Source of the DNA: Lentisphaerota bacterium
Lineage (GTDB): Bacteria; Verrucomicrobiota; Lentisphaeria; Victivallales; Victivallaceae
DNA length: 59,807 bases
Assembly (NCBI GenBank): GCA_024225035.1
Contig: JAAEMX010000127.1
Location: forward strand, 1-59,807
Reading direction: 5' to 3'
Below, piece after piece: positions 34,285 through 43,281 of this stretch (positions within the stretch are counted from its first letter, which is position 1; every line of letters begins with the position of its first letter). A model generated the notes under the pieces. The model did no database searches, was not told where the DNA came from, and worked only from the letters and a program-made list of their open reading frames with translations. The translations under genes were made by a program, and so were the position numbers.

Positions 34285-37200
34285 ATGCCGAAACGTAACG
34301 ACATTAAAAAGATTATGTTGATAGGCTCGGGACCGATTGTTATCGGTCAGGCCTGCGAATTCGATTACTCCGGAACTCAGGCCTGTAAGGCTCTGCGTGA
34401 GGACGGTTATGAAGTAGTACTGGTCAACAGTAACCCGGCTACAATTATGACTGACCCGGATTTTGCAGACAGAACCTATATCGAACCTCTTACAGTTGAC
34501 GTCCTGCATGAAATAATTCGTCGTGAGCGCCCGGATGCCTTGCTTCCGACTCTTGGCGGACAGACTGGACTGAACCTGGCGATGGACCTTTATTACGCTG
34601 GAATTCTTGATCGTTACCGGGTCGAAATGATCGGTGCCAACGGTGAAGTAATCAATCGTGCTGAAGACCGTGAGCTTTTCAAAAAGACAATGCTGGAAAT
34701 CGGGCTTGACCTGCCGCACAGCGGATCAGCGCATTCTATGGAAGAAGCTGATAAGATTGCGGAAGAAATTGGCTCTTTCCCATTGATTATCCGCCCCGGA
34801 TTCACTCTTGGCGGAACCGGCGGTGGTATTGCTTACAACCGCGAGCAGTTTGAAGAAATTGTTGCCCGTGGCCTTGATGCCAGTCAGAATACAGAGGTGC
34901 TTATTGAAGAATCTCTGCTCGGCTGGAAAGAGTACGAAATGGAAGTTATGCGTGACAAGAAAGACAATGCCGTCATCGTATGTTCCATTGAAAATATTGA
35001 CCCGATGGGTGTTCATACTGGCGACAGTGTTACTGTTGCCCCTGCGCAAACTTTGACTGACCGTGAATACCAGAGAATGCGTGACAAGTCTCTTGATGTA
35101 ATGCGTGCGATCGGAGTTGAAACTGGTGGTTCTAATGTTCAGTGGTCGATCGATCCCAAAACTGGCCGTATGATCATTATCGAAATGAACCCGCGTGTTT
35201 CCAGATCGTCCGCTTTGGCTTCCAAAGCTACTGGCTTCCCGATTGCTAAAATCGCGGCAAAACTGGCGGTCGGCTATACACTTGATGAAATTTGCAATGA
35301 TATTACACGTAAAACCCCGGCATGTTTTGAGCCTAGTATCGACTATGTTGTTACCAAAATGCCGCGTTTTGCATTTGAAAAATTCCCGGCTGCCGATGAC
35401 ACCCTGACTACTCAGATGAAGTCCGTTGGTGAAGCCATGAGTATTGGTAAAACCTTCAAGCAGTCTCTGCAGAAAGCTATGCGCTCTCTGGAAATCGGTC
35501 GTGCCGGTTTTGGTGCGGATGGCAAAGATGCCAAATATCAGGCAAAGAGCGATGAGCAGCTCGAAGCAGATCTGCGTCGCCCGCAGGCGTTCCGTTTCTT
35601 TGACATTCATGAAGCATTGCGTCGTGGCTGGTCAGTAGAAAAAATTCATGAATCAACTGGCGGTATCGACGTATGGTTCCTCCGTCACATGCATGAACTT
35701 GCTGCATTTGAAGACGAAATCAGCGCTGCCGGTTCACTTGAAGGAATGAAAAAAGATCCGACTATGTTCAGACAGGCTAAAGAATTTGGTTTTTCTGATC
35801 GTCAGCTGGCATGGCTGCTCAAGTCAGATGAAGTTGCGATTTACAATGCCCGCAAAGAACTGGATATCATGCCGGTATATGCATTGGTAGATACCTGTGC
35901 AGCAGAGTTTGAAGCCTATACTCCGTATTTCTACTCAACATATGGTGGAGTTGACGAAGCGAAGAAGACTGATAAAAAGTCAATCATGATTCTCGGCGGC
36001 GGTCCTAACCGGATCGGGCAGGGCATTGAGTTTGACTACTGCTGTGTTCATGCTTCATTTGCATTGCGTGCCGCTGGGTTTGAGACTATTATGGTTAACA
36101 GTAACCCTGAAACAGTTTCAACTGACTATGACACCAGTGATAAGCTCTACTTTGAACCGCTTACTTTTGAAGACGTACTGCATATTTATGAACGTGAACA
36201 GTGCGAAGGCGTTATTGTACAGTTTGGCGGACAGACTCCGCTTAACCTTGCAAAACAGCTTGCTGATGCCGGTGTCAAGGTAATTGGAACGAGCCCGGAT
36301 AATATTGAAGCTGCTGAAGATCGTGATTTCTTTACAAAGCTTGCTGCGAAACTAAACATTCAGCAGCCGCCTAACGGTATTGCTACCAATATTGAACAGG
36401 CTGTTGAAATAGCCGAGAGAATCGGTTACCCGGTTCTGATGCGTCCGTCGTTTGTTCTGGGCGGTCGTGCTATGGTTATCGTATATAAAGAAAAATACCT
36501 GCGCAAATACATGGAAGAGGCAGTACAGGCTTCTGAAGAACGTCCGGTTTTGATTGACCGCTTCCTCGAAGACGCTATCGAGCTGGATGTGGACTGTATT
36601 TCTGATGGTGAAACATCAGTAATCGGCTCTGTCATGGAACACGTTGAGCTTGCCGGTATTCACTCAGGAGACAGCGCCTGTATGATTCCTGCGGCTAACC
36701 TGGATGCTGATGTACTTGATCAGATTCGTGAGCATACTTATGCGCTTGCCAAAGAACTGAAAGTTTGCGGCTTGATGAACATCCAGTTCGCGGTAAAAGA
36801 TAAAGAAGTTTACATTCTCGAAGTTAACCCGCGTGCTTCCCGTACAGTTCCGTTTGTCAGTAAGGCAATCGGTGTGCCGCTGGCCAAGCTGGCATCTCTC
36901 TGTATGACAGGAAGCAAGTTGAAAGACCTTGGGTTTACTGAAGAAATTATTCCTACGCATACGGTCGTTAAGGAAGCTGTATTCCCATTTGTGAAGTTTC
37001 CGGGGATTGACATTGTCCTCAGCCCTGAAATGAAATCAACTGGTGAAGTAATGGGCATTGACTTTGAGCCGGGTATGGCCTACTTGAAGTCTCAAAGCGC
37101 TGCCGGTAATATACTGCCGACCGGCGGTAACGCCTTTGTTGCTTTCCGTGATATCGACAAGGATGCAGCTGTCCCGCTGGTCAAGGAAATGATTGAGCTT

Positions 37201-37545
37201 GGTTTCAATATTTACGCAACACGCGGAACAGCTACTGTGCTTTACAACGCCGGAATCAAAACAAATGCTATCTTCCGTATTTCCAGAGGGCGCCCGAATT
37301 TGCTGGACATGATGAACGAAGAGAATATCCAGTGGATTATCAACACGCCTGAAGCTGGTGCGGAGGCAAAGGTTGACGAGATTCAAATGCGTGCGCAAGC
37401 CGTTGCTCACGGCGTACCGATTACAACAACACTAAGCGGAATGAAAGCCGCTATAGAAGGCCTGAAAGCGCTTCGGACTATGGGTAGATTGGAGATCTGC
37501 AGCCTGCAGGAATACCACCGTCACTCATCATTCAAAGCCAAATAA
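34285..37545 (+). CDS. carB: Carbamoyl-phosphate synthase large subunit
   Basis: CarB makes carbamoyl phosphate from bicarbonate, ammonia (from CarA) and two ATP. The 1086-residue protein has the two homologous ATP-grasp halves: the first begins [20 protein letters not shown], the second [20 protein letters not shown] (near residue 570). The large MGS-like allosteric domain occupies the last 140 residues. The conserved metal/ATP sites ([29 protein letters not shown]) are present. It is placed behind pyrG and ends with a strong terminator. Allosteric control by nucleotides or ornithine is expected from the family. Confidence 0.97.
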   Translation: MPKRNDIKKIMLIGSGPIVIGQACEFDYSGTQACKALREDGYEVVLVNSNPATIMTDPDFADRTYIEPLTVDVLHEIIRRERPDALLPTLGGQTGLNLAMDLYYAGILDRYRVEMIGANGEVINRAEDRELFKKTMLEIGLDLPHSGSAHSMEEADKIAEEIGSFPLIIRPGFTLGGTGGGIAYNREQFEEIVARGLDASQNTEVLIEESLLGWKEYEMEVMRDKKDNAVIVCSIENIDPMGVHTGDSVTVAPAQTLTDREYQRMRDKSLDVMRAIGVETGGSNVQWSIDPKTGRMIIIEMNPRVSRSSALASKATGFPIAKIAAKLAVGYTLDEICNDITRKTPACFEPSIDYVVTKMPRFAFEKFPAADDTLTTQMKSVGEAMSIGKTFKQSLQKAMRSLEIGRAGFGADGKDAKYQAKSDEQLEADLRRPQAFRFFDIHEALRRGWSVEKIHESTGGIDVWFLRHMHELAAFEDEISAAGSLEGMKKDPTMFRQAKEFGFSDRQLAWLLKSDEVAIYNARKELDIMPVYALVDTCAAEFEAYTPYFYSTYGGVDEAKKTDKKSIMILGGGPNRIGQGIEFDYCCVHASFALRAAGFETIMVNSNPETVSTDYDTSDKLYFEPLTFEDVLHIYEREQCEGVIVQFGGQTPLNLAKQLADAGVKVIGTSPDNIEAAEDRDFFTKLAAKLNIQQPPNGIATNIEQAVEIAERIGYPVLMRPSFVLGGRAMVIVYKEKYLRKYMEEAVQASEERPVLIDRFLEDAIELDVDCISDGETSVIGSVMEHVELAGIHSGDSACMIPAANLDADVLDQIREHTYALAKELKVCGLMNIQFAVKDKEVYILEVNPRASRTVPFVSKAIGVPLAKLASLCMTGSKLKDLGFTEEIIPTHTVVKEAVFPFVKFPGIDIVLSPEMKSTGEVMGIDFEPGMAYLKSQSAAGNILPTGGNAFVAFRDIDKDAAVPLVKEMIELGFNIYATRGTATVLYNAGIKTNAIFRISRGRPNLLDMMNEENIQWIINTPEAGAEAKVDEIQMRAQAVAHGVPITTTLSGMKAAIEGLKALRTMGRLEICSLQEYHRHSSFKAK

Positions 37546-37561
37546 TGGTTTAATAATATTA

Positions 37562-37597
37562 ATCCCCCGCTGATCGTTGATTGGCGGGGGATTTTTT
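37562..37597 (+). terminator. Terminator after carB
   Basis: ATCCCCCGC / GCGGGGGAT forms a 9-bp stem with a 13-base loop, followed by six T. Confidence 0.9.
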
Positions 37598-37646
37598 ATA
37601 TCTTAAATTTTTTACAATAAAACTGCGGCTGCAGTTTTAATTGATA

Positions 37647-39857
37647 TTATTGTTTAACAGTCACAGGCTCTTTTTTGGTAATGACTGCAACCTTAGCCTT
37701 CGAGGCAGGTTTTTTATTCCTTCTGATGTCGATGTAATCAGTAAGAATATGTATCGACTCATTGAGATAGAAGTCTTTGTCTTTATCCTTATCTTCTTCT
37801 GCTGTAGCATCAGAAATCTGATTGAGGAACTTCTCATTAGCATCTCTCATTTTCTTTTCATGAAGGTATTCACTCCAGCGATCCTTTTCATTGAGTGATA
37901 TTTCTTTCCGCTTTTTGTACTTGTTAAACATCTTTAAGTTTTTCAGCAGTACTTTGTACTCAGGGCTTTTATCAAGTCTTTCTTTTGACCACTCTTTGAC
38001 AGTTTTTAGTTCACTATTGATCTTTTTGTCAAAGAAATCATGCGGAACTTCATTGATAGCATCCCATGGCAGGTGGTTGTCATTGTACAGTTCGCCGATT
38101 TCCATGTATTCAGTAAATGAAGGCAGTTTGATGTCTGGTACGATGCCAAGCTGTTGAGTTGATGCTCCATTGACCCGATAGAATACCGCACTTTCAAATT
38201 TAACAGTCCCCGCAGGGAAGTCCTGATTGATGTAGCGCAACAGGCGGTTGAGGTCAATAACATCCAGTACGGTGCCTTTCCCGTAGGTTCTGGAATCGCC
38301 AACTATAATACCACGTTGATAGTCTTTGATTGCTCCGGTAAAGATTTCCGCGGCGGATGAAGTAAGTTTATTCATCAGTACAACCAGCGATCCTTTATAA
38401 TGGATAAGTGAATCAGGATCATATTTTACAGATACTGAACGGTCGCTTTGGCGCACCTGGACAATAGGTCCTTTGCCGATGAAGAGGCCTGTAAGGTTGA
38501 TGGCTTCTCGCAGGCTGCCGCCGCCATTATAGCGCAGATCCATTACGACACCGTCAACTTTATCTTTCTGGAACTTCTTGAGGATATTGGCTACGTCCCG
38601 ACTGGAGCTTTTGAAGTTCGGGTCACCGTTGAATGCCGCTTTAAAATCCATATAGAAGCGGGGCAGGGTGATAACACCGATTTTCATTTTATTGCCGAAG
38701 CGATCCTTGGTTTCATAAACTTTGCCGGTGGCTTCGCTGCTTTTGAGGGCAACTTTGTCACGAACGAGAGTGATATTAACCGGTACGGCATTACGTCCTT
38801 TGCTACCCTGCAGGACAGTCAGGTTCACTTTTGTGCCTTTTTTGCCACGAATAAGGTTAACTACCTTACTTATGGACATATCAATAATATCCTTAGGCTC
38901 GCCAGTTTCCTGACTTACCGCTATGATTCTATCTTCAGGTTTGAGCTTTCCGTCTTTTGCAGCCGGTCCGCCAGGTATAATCTTAACAACTTTGGTGTAA
39001 CCGTCGTCACTTGTCAGGACGGCGCCAATACCTACCAGCGAAAGCTTCATATTAATGTCAAAGTCTTCCTGGTCTTTAGGAGAAAGATAACCGGAATGTG
39101 GTCCGTATGTCAGAGCTAATGCTGTCAGGTAAAAACGCAGGATATCAATTTTATCTTTCTGGCTCATTTCATTATTAATGTCACGCAGACGTTTCAGGAT
39201 TTTCTCTTCCGGGGTACGTTTGTCCCAAAGTTTTTTCAGAGCTGCCAGTTTCTTTTCTTTTTCAACGTCTTTTCCTTTTTTGTCATTTTGGGCTGACTGA
39301 TCTTTTGTTTCTTCAAGCATGGCGCGTTTCATCAATTTAAAATAGAGCAGGTCATTTTTGAGTTTTTTGCGCCATATTTTCTTTAATTCCTGCATGTCGG
39401 CGCAACGAGGAAGTTTGGCGCGATCAATATTAAAAGTTTCTTTTTTTGTAAAATCAAAGCCTTTTTTAAGTTCTTTCTCGGCGAACTTTCTGTAATCTTC
39501 GAGTCTTTCCAGATAAAGTTTATATGCTTCAAAGGCAAAATCATTATTGCCCATTCTGGCCAGATCATCAAGATAGTAACGGTATTTTTCAAATTTTTTG
39601 ATATCTTCTAATGTGAAGTAAATTTTGCTTGGATCGAGCAGTTTAAAATATTCATCGAATAATTTTGAAGAGATTTTGTTATCCAGCGGATGCTGTCTGT
39701 AATGGTTCTTTGCTATGAGTCTTGAGGCTAACTTAGTAATAACAGCAAGTTTTTGATCTTCTGTTAGTTTTGTAGTGTCAGCCTTACTAAAAAAAGGTGT
39801 ACTTACCGTAAATATAATCAACGCAGATACAATAATATTGCAAAATCTTTTCATCAT
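37647..39857 (-). CDS. prc: C-terminal processing periplasmic protease (Prc/Tsp, S41)
   Basis: A 736-residue exported tail-specific protease. The N-terminal 25 residues form a signal peptide. An alpha-helical N-terminal part (about 30-240) precedes a PDZ domain (about 250-340, LSLVGIGAVLTSDDGYTKV). The S41 catalytic region follows: GGGSLREAINLTGLF, then LVVLMNKLTSSAAEIFTGA with the Ser, and GDSRTYGKGTV with the Lys. A Tsp-type C-terminal domain ends in a basic tail. Such proteases degrade or trim periplasmic proteins and control peptidoglycan hydrolases. It is convergent with carB. A spacer of 270 bases separates it from the glycerophosphodiesterase gene on the same strand. Confidence 0.92.
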   Translation of the reverse strand: MMKRFCNIIVSALIIFTVSTPFFSKADTTKLTEDQKLAVITKLASRLIAKNHYRQHPLDNKISSKLFDEYFKLLDPSKIYFTLEDIKKFEKYRYYLDDLARMGNNDFAFEAYKLYLERLEDYRKFAEKELKKGFDFTKKETFNIDRAKLPRCADMQELKKIWRKKLKNDLLYFKLMKRAMLEETKDQSAQNDKKGKDVEKEKKLAALKKLWDKRTPEEKILKRLRDINNEMSQKDKIDILRFYLTALALTYGPHSGYLSPKDQEDFDINMKLSLVGIGAVLTSDDGYTKVVKIIPGGPAAKDGKLKPEDRIIAVSQETGEPKDIIDMSISKVVNLIRGKKGTKVNLTVLQGSKGRNAVPVNITLVRDKVALKSSEATGKVYETKDRFGNKMKIGVITLPRFYMDFKAAFNGDPNFKSSSRDVANILKKFQKDKVDGVVMDLRYNGGGSLREAINLTGLFIGKGPIVQVRQSDRSVSVKYDPDSLIHYKGSLVVLMNKLTSSAAEIFTGAIKDYQRGIIVGDSRTYGKGTVLDVIDLNRLLRYINQDFPAGTVKFESAVFYRVNGASTQQLGIVPDIKLPSFTEYMEIGELYNDNHLPWDAINEVPHDFFDKKINSELKTVKEWSKERLDKSPEYKVLLKNLKMFNKYKKRKEISLNEKDRWSEYLHEKKMRDANEKFLNQISDATAEEDKDKDKDFYLNESIHILTDYIDIRRNKKPASKAKVAVITKKEPVTVKQ

Positions 39858-40073
39858 TATTCCTGTGATTTCATAATTTCTAGAGAATAGAGCATATTTG
39901 GTATTATACAGTTACAGTATAATAAGTCAATTTTTTTGAACTAAAAGTTACGTAAATATATTATTTTTAATGATATTATGTATGTAACTAAAATTGCAGT
40001 AAATAGTAGTTAAATACCTGCTGTAGTTGTTGATTACTATTAGCGATTTTGGGTTTAATCATGATCACTGTGA
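39858..40073. other. Spacer upstream of prc
   Basis: About 220 AT-rich bases, presumably with the prc promoter. Nothing else seen. Confidence 0.3.
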
Positions 40074-40111
40074 AATAAAAAACGGCACTGATATCAAAAT
40101 CAGCACCGTTT
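40074..40111 (-). terminator. Terminator after the glycerophosphodiesterase gene
   Basis: AACGGCACTGAT / ATCAGCACCGTT pairs with two internal mismatches. On the minus strand it is followed by a U-run (40074-40080). Confidence 0.65.
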
Positions 40112-40127
40112 ATATGAAAAATTAAAT

Positions 40128-40976
40128 TTATTTCAGAATTTTCTTCAGGTATGCTCCGCGGTTTGAAGTAATTGAGTCTACCCCAATACCGATCAATCTT
40201 TGCGCTTCTTTAGGGGCATCCACTGTCCAGACGTGAAATGATTTTCCGGCGTTATGGAAAGTCTGAACAAATTGTTTGTCTATTTGAGGCATATTTTGAA
40301 GGTCAATGCCGTCAAAACTGGTTTTGTTCAGCATCGCAAGCAGCTTAATGCTGTCCGGAGTTCTGTTGAGGCCGGCGTCTTTGTCAACAAACTCATAAAG
40401 AGCATAAGCTTCGACGTTCGGCAACAGCTTTTTGGCCTTGGCAAGTGATTTCCAGTGGAAGCTGATAAGCCTGATTTTATCGAGCGGGAAATTTGAGTCT
40501 TTAATGATTTTTGCCATTGGCTCAATCATTTTCATATCAGGTGATTTGATTTCAATAAGAACCAGCTTGTCATGTGGGGCAGCTTTAAGAAGCTCGGAAA
40601 GGAGTGGAATTTTTTCTCCTTTGTACTTCGGGCTTTTCCATGAGCCAAAATCAAGTTTGCGCAATTGAGCAAGAGTAGATTTGCTGATAGTCAGATCCTG
40701 ATCTGCGGTACGTCCTGTTGTATCGTCGTGGCAGCATACAACCTTGCCGTCTTTTGTTAAGTGGATGTCAGTTTCAACGCCGTCAGAGTTTAGTTTCCAG
40801 GCAAGCTTGAAGGCTGACATAGTATTTTCAGGAGCTACAACATTTTCACCGCGATGGGAAATAAAAAGGGCGTTATTAGAACGAGGTTCTGCAGCTTGTG
40901 TAGTAAAGATTCCGGCAAGAGTAAATACTGCAGTTGCGGCGGCAATGGTGAGAGATCTGAAGGACGGTCTCTTCAT
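40128..40976 (-). CDS. Exported glycerophosphodiester phosphodiesterase
   Basis: A 282-residue GDPD-family enzyme that hydrolyses glycerophosphodiesters to an alcohol and glycerol-3-phosphate. A signal peptide covers residues 1-29 (basic start, hydrophobic core, cut after QAA). The TIM-barrel catalytic residues are visible: His41 and Arg42 in ISHRGE, Glu50 and Asn51 in PENT, Glu68 and Asp70 in GVETDIHLT, and His83 in CCHDD. The C-terminal HVWTVDAPKEAQRL is typical. Likely role is scavenging phosphorus or glycerol from phospholipid head groups in the periplasm. It stands alone with a terminator. Confidence 0.92.
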   Translation of the reverse strand: MKRPSFRSLTIAAATAVFTLAGIFTTQAAEPRSNNALFISHRGENVVAPENTMSAFKLAWKLNSDGVETDIHLTKDGKVVCCHDDTTGRTADQDLTISKSTLAQLRKLDFGSWKSPKYKGEKIPLLSELLKAAPHDKLVLIEIKSPDMKMIEPMAKIIKDSNFPLDKIRLISFHWKSLAKAKKLLPNVEAYALYEFVDKDAGLNRTPDSIKLLAMLNKTSFDGIDLQNMPQIDKQFVQTFHNAGKSFHVWTVDAPKEAQRLIGIGVDSITSNRGAYLKKILK

Positions 40977-41232
40977 AATAACATCTCCTGATTTGGTTTG
41001 GTTTTATGAATACTTTTATACTTTGCTGGTCAGTCTGAACAGCACTGTATAAATGAGTTTTCAGGCACATATACTACTTTTCAGTATTTGAGAACTAATG
41101 CCAATATCGCAAATGACCGCAGTAAAGACTCCATTGTTCCATGTAGATAAACAGTTTTAGGAGTCTCAGTAAATAATTAACAGATATTTAACTAATGCCC
41201 TTACAAACCGTCATCAGGGCATTATAATTTTT
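40977..41232. other. Spacer between the glycerophosphodiesterase and regulator genes
   Basis: Holds the upstream region of the glycerophosphodiesterase gene and the end region of the cupin regulator. No distinct structure supported. Confidence 0.3.
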
Positions 41233-41814
41233 TTATCCCGGTTGTACTGATGTGTTCTCATAAATAGCAAGGGCTTTCGCATGGTCGCACCCTTCATGGA
41301 GGCGTACTTTATGAGGAATGTTCGCAGCAAGATATACGGTGTCATTTGCAGTCATGTGCTGCGAACAGGATTCATCAGTGATGAAGAAATCGACTTCACC
41401 TTCGAGAAGAACAAAAAATTCATCTGACTCGTGCATCATGAAATCGCGTTCACTGCAGGCCTCGGTGTATTCAATGACCATAGGATTTATTTTTCGCCCG
41501 ATTTGCGGGTGTGCCAAAGCCATATAACGCAGGCCAAATTTTTCATTGTCGTCACGTGAAAGCTCATTGCCTTCATTCAAAGTGCCGAAAGTATACAGAG
41601 GAGATTTTAGATCGGTATGGAAAAGGTCACCCACCTTTACTCCCAGCGCGACGGATATTTTTTGCAGCGCGTTTAAAGAAGGGTTAACACGGAAATTTTC
41701 AAGTCTGGAGATAAAACCCTTGCTGAATCCGCTTTGGATTGCAAGTTGTTCGACAGTCAATCCCTGTTCCTGTCGAATCTTTCTAATATTTTGTGAGAGA
41801 TCAAGTAAATCCAT
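41233..41814 (-). CDS. XRE-cupin transcriptional regulator
   Basis: About 193 residues from the ATG at 41814, which has AAAGGA eight bases upstream. A longer TTG start at 41892 overlaps the end of the preceding gene and adds no family sequence. The N-terminal helix-turn-helix covers IRKIRQEQGLTVEQLAIQSGFSKGFISRLEN. The C-terminal cupin barrel (about 105-190) has EACSERDFMMHESDEFFVLLEGE and the closing AANIPHKVRLHEG. Such MqsA/SutR-type regulators sense small metabolites. It is cotranscribed with the Ldh2-type dehydrogenase directly upstream. Four GTTTACT-type half sites upstream of the operon are good candidates for its operator. Confidence 0.85.
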   Translation of the reverse strand: MDLLDLSQNIRKIRQEQGLTVEQLAIQSGFSKGFISRLENFRVNPSLNALQKISVALGVKVGDLFHTDLKSPLYTFGTLNEGNELSRDDNEKFGLRYMALAHPQIGRKINPMVIEYTEACSERDFMMHESDEFFVLLEGEVDFFITDESCSQHMTANDTVYLAANIPHKVRLHEGCDHAKALAIYENTSVQPG

Positions 41815-41881
41815 CAATTCATCCTTTTGTGGAGTAAAGCCGGAGCCGGATTTAAGTCCGGCTCTCAGCAAGTGATATTTA

Positions 41882-42997
41882 TCAGTCTTCAAATGGGAAG
41901 TGATATTGATCCAGTTTCAATTCGGCTTTAAGTTCTGTCATATGTTTCTGAAGTGCCGGGTTAACTGGTACACCTTTGTCCTTGCGGAACAACCATGCAT
42001 CGTGTTCTTTTTCACCAGCAGTATAAATGCGATCACAGCCAGGAGCTTTTCTGGAGCTTCTCATCGCTCTGAGGATCTCGCCGGTAGTTTTTTTGAAATC
42101 GGCAGGGTCACAGAATGCGTTGATGTCAATTGCGATGAAGAAGTGACCCAGGCGATACGGGCAGCGGTTGCCGTCTTCATCAAAGCCAAGCAGACCTTTC
42201 AGAAATGCGCCCTGCTGCAGTGCTGCTGAAAGAATTTCTACTACAGCAGCATAACCGTAACCTTTGTAACCGCCGCCATCTTCGCCGATACCGCCAAGAG
42301 GGGTAAGTGCAGCAGTACCTTTTACGAGGTCCTGTAGAATCTGGTGAGTATCTGTACGGGTTTTGCCGTTTTCGCCGATAACCCATCCCGGAGGAAGGTC
42401 TTTGCCGGCACGGTCATAAACTTCAATTTTACCACGCTGTGAAATACTGGTTGCGCAGTCGAGGAAGAACGGGAAGTTTTCATCGCTCGGCATACCGAAA
42501 GTCAGCGGGTTTGTCCCCAACATGTTTTCAACACCAAAAGTTGGAGCAATAGAAGGACGGGCGTTGGTACCAGTAATACCGATCATGTCGTTTTCGATAG
42601 CCATAAGCGGGTAGTAACCGGCAATACCATAATGTGTAGAATTGCGGACGGCAACCATGCCCATTCCAAATTTCTTAGCTTTGTCGATTGCCATCTGCAT
42701 AGCGCGTTTTGCAATGACCTGACCCATGCCATCATGGCCGTCTACAACTGCGGTGGTTGGGCCTTCGCGAACAATTTCAAACTCGGTTACAGGATTCTGA
42801 ATACCCAGATTGATGCGGTCAATGTAGATGGGTTTCAAACGGCCGATACCATGTGAATCAATTCCGCGTTTATCTGCGGCAATCAATACATCAGCACAGA
42901 TGGCTGCATCTTCTTCAGGAACTCCGACGCCAATAAAAACGTCGCGCATGAAAGCTGCCATTGTTTCGAAATCGATCCAGCAGGATTCTTGTGACAT
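41882..42997 (-). CDS. Ldh2/malate-L-lactate dehydrogenase family oxidoreductase
   Basis: A 371-residue NAD(P)-dependent dehydrogenase of the malate/L-lactate/ureidoglycolate (Ldh_2, AllD/YiaK) family, unrelated to classical lactate dehydrogenase. Family signs: DKRGIDSHGIGRL with the catalytic His, VRNSTHYGIAGYY, the NAD region GTNPLTFGMP, and LGGIGEDGGGYKGYGYAA near the C-terminal half. Substrate (malate, lactate, 2-keto acid or sugar acid) cannot be told from sequence. It is first in a two-gene operon with the cupin-XRE regulator. That pairing suggests induction by its substrate or product. Confidence 0.9.
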   Translation of the reverse strand: MSQESCWIDFETMAAFMRDVFIGVGVPEEDAAICADVLIAADKRGIDSHGIGRLKPIYIDRINLGIQNPVTEFEIVREGPTTAVVDGHDGMGQVIAKRAMQMAIDKAKKFGMGMVAVRNSTHYGIAGYYPLMAIENDMIGITGTNARPSIAPTFGVENMLGTNPLTFGMPSDENFPFFLDCATSISQRGKIEVYDRAGKDLPPGWVIGENGKTRTDTHQILQDLVKGTAALTPLGGIGEDGGGYKGYGYAAVVEILSAALQQGAFLKGLLGFDEDGNRCPYRLGHFFIAIDINAFCDPADFKKTTGEILRAMRSSRKAPGCDRIYTAGEKEHDAWLFRKDKGVPVNPALQKHMTELKAELKLDQYHFPFED

Positions 42998-43026
42998 GGT
43001 GTATCTCCCAATAGTTTTAGTTTTTT

Positions 43027-43115
43027 GGTTTACAAAATAGTTTACTTAGATTAAAATAAGTATTTTTTTATAAATTGCAACTAGCATTTACTTATAGTAA
43101 ACAAAAAAGTAAACA
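43027..43115. promoter_or_regulatory. Cluster of GTTTACT half-sites, probable operator of the ldh-regulator operon
   Basis: GTTTAC occurs at 43028-43033 and GTTTACTT at 43040-43047. An inverted pair TTTACT-TAT-AGTAAA lies at 43087-43101 and AGTAAAC at 43109-43115. The sites lie 30-120 bases upstream of the dehydrogenase start, and the operon encodes an XRE regulator. Operator function is inferred from the repetition and position. Confidence 0.55.
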
Positions 43116-43281
43116 AAAATGTTCCGCAAAATCCGCTCAGTCTACAAGAAATTTAAATAAATATTGCATTTATTGCATACATTATCAAGAAAACCTGGTC
43201 TAATAATCTAGAAAACATTGCTTTGTACCATATATTAATGACTATATAAAATGGGGACAGGTTAACTACGGAGTCTTGTTT
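43116..43281. other. Divergent promoter region, left part
   Basis: AT-rich, with TATATAAAAT near 43245 as a possible -10 for the bifunctional enzyme gene. No other element seen. Confidence 0.3.

Noticed and set aside
34726..35610. Minus-strand open frame of 294 codons opposite carB
   Set aside because: A shadow of carB, whose codon pattern leaves few stops on the opposite strand.
38448..39119. Plus-strand open frame of 223 codons opposite prc
   Set aside because: It lies fully within the confidently assigned protease gene on the other strand and shows no domain.
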